Shown here piece by piece: positions 29,049 to 29,311 of a DNA stretch of 29,311 nucleotides (its first letter is position 1; every line of letters starts with the position of its first letter). Source of the stretch: Euprymna scolopes (taxonomy: Eukaryota; Mollusca; Cephalopoda; Sepiida; Sepiolidae); the NCBI GenBank assembly GCA_024364805.1, contig CM044495.1:91050951-91080261 (forward strand), in the 5' to 3' direction. The notes below the pieces were generated by a model. The model made no database searches. It was not told the origin of the DNA and was given only the letters and a program-made list of their open reading frames with translations. Position numbers and translations under genes: made by a program.

Positions 29049-29219
29049 TCTTGTTTTTGTTAATAAAAAATCTTTTTCTTTTTTTTTTTTTGTTAATAAA
29101 AAATCTTTTTTTCTTTTGTTAATAAAAAATCTTTTTTTCTTTTGTTAATAAAAAATCTTTTTTTCTTTTGTTAATAAAAAATCTTTTTTGTTTTTGTTAA
29201 TAAAACTTTTTTTTTGGTA
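29049..29219. repeat. Minisatellite, unit about 27-30 bp, about 6 copies
   Basis: TTTTGTTAATAAAAAATC followed by a T-rich part (CTTTTTTTCT) repeats about six times with near identity in the middle copies and decay at the edges. High identity suggests recent expansion. Each unit holds AATAAA, though not in a context that suggests use. Confidence 0.9.
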
Positions 29220-29311
29220 CTTCTGCAGGTTAAAGTCCGTTGTTTTGTGAGTCTTGCTCGGCAACGCCCGGCGTTAATTTAATTTAAAACTATGAACGCA
29301 AGTTTATATTC
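29220..29311. other. Possible further Helitron-like end
   Basis: CTCGGCAACGCCCGGCG near 29258-29274 resembles the GCCCGG…CCGGG hairpin of the upstream Helitron-like ends. The window stops too soon to decide. Confidence 0.3.

Overview
The window comes from a large, AT-rich, repeat-dense animal genome. The evidence is spliced coding exons with GT/AG junctions and long introns, several LINE clades, mariner-, hAT- and Helitron-type DNA transposons, decayed LTR elements and poly(A) signals, with no bacterial-style gene packing. The mix (craniofacial-development-2-like RTE LINEs, jockey/CR1-like LINEs, Helitron termini with a CCCGG hairpin) suggests an invertebrate. A mollusc, perhaps a cephalopod, is my best guess, but the sequence alone does not settle it.

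Only one host gene is supported: the last three coding exons of an RPRD1A/RPRD1B orthologue, a CTD-interacting factor of RNA polymerase II, on the + strand at 24136-25834. Its N-terminal CID exons are not visible, so much or all of positions 1-24135 may be intron or intergenic repeat fill.

Layout. 1-640: endonuclease part of a jockey/CR1-like LINE (- strand). About 790-1029 and 3474-5420: an RTE-like LINE (- strand), split by a jockey/CR1-like LINE (+ strand, 1030-3473) with an 8-bp target duplication. 5774-5841: a near-perfect palindrome. About 6995-11795: a long-inverted-repeat element carrying a decayed gene of an uncharacterised family with an acidic nuclease-like region and a Cys-rich tail; a 409-bp LTR-like piece sits in its right arm. 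12110-12796: 3' half of a mariner. 12797-13037: probable solo LTR. 13370-13477: LINE C-terminal scrap. 14090-15110: LINE with a zinc finger (- strand). 15123-17319: 5' part of a fossil LTR element (- strand) with Gag-like remains, a 109-bp palindrome and a probable LTR. 17460-18060: decayed tandem array. 18850-20510: R2/NeSL-like LINE (- strand). 21545-22705: hAT-like non-autonomous element. 23102-23880: solo LTR. 24136-25834: RPRD1 exons. 26155-29311: head-to-tail Helitron-like elements, local duplications and minisatellites.

Apart from the RPRD1 exons, nothing looks like a working gene. The window is chiefly a record of successive insertions, several of which can be ordered by nesting.
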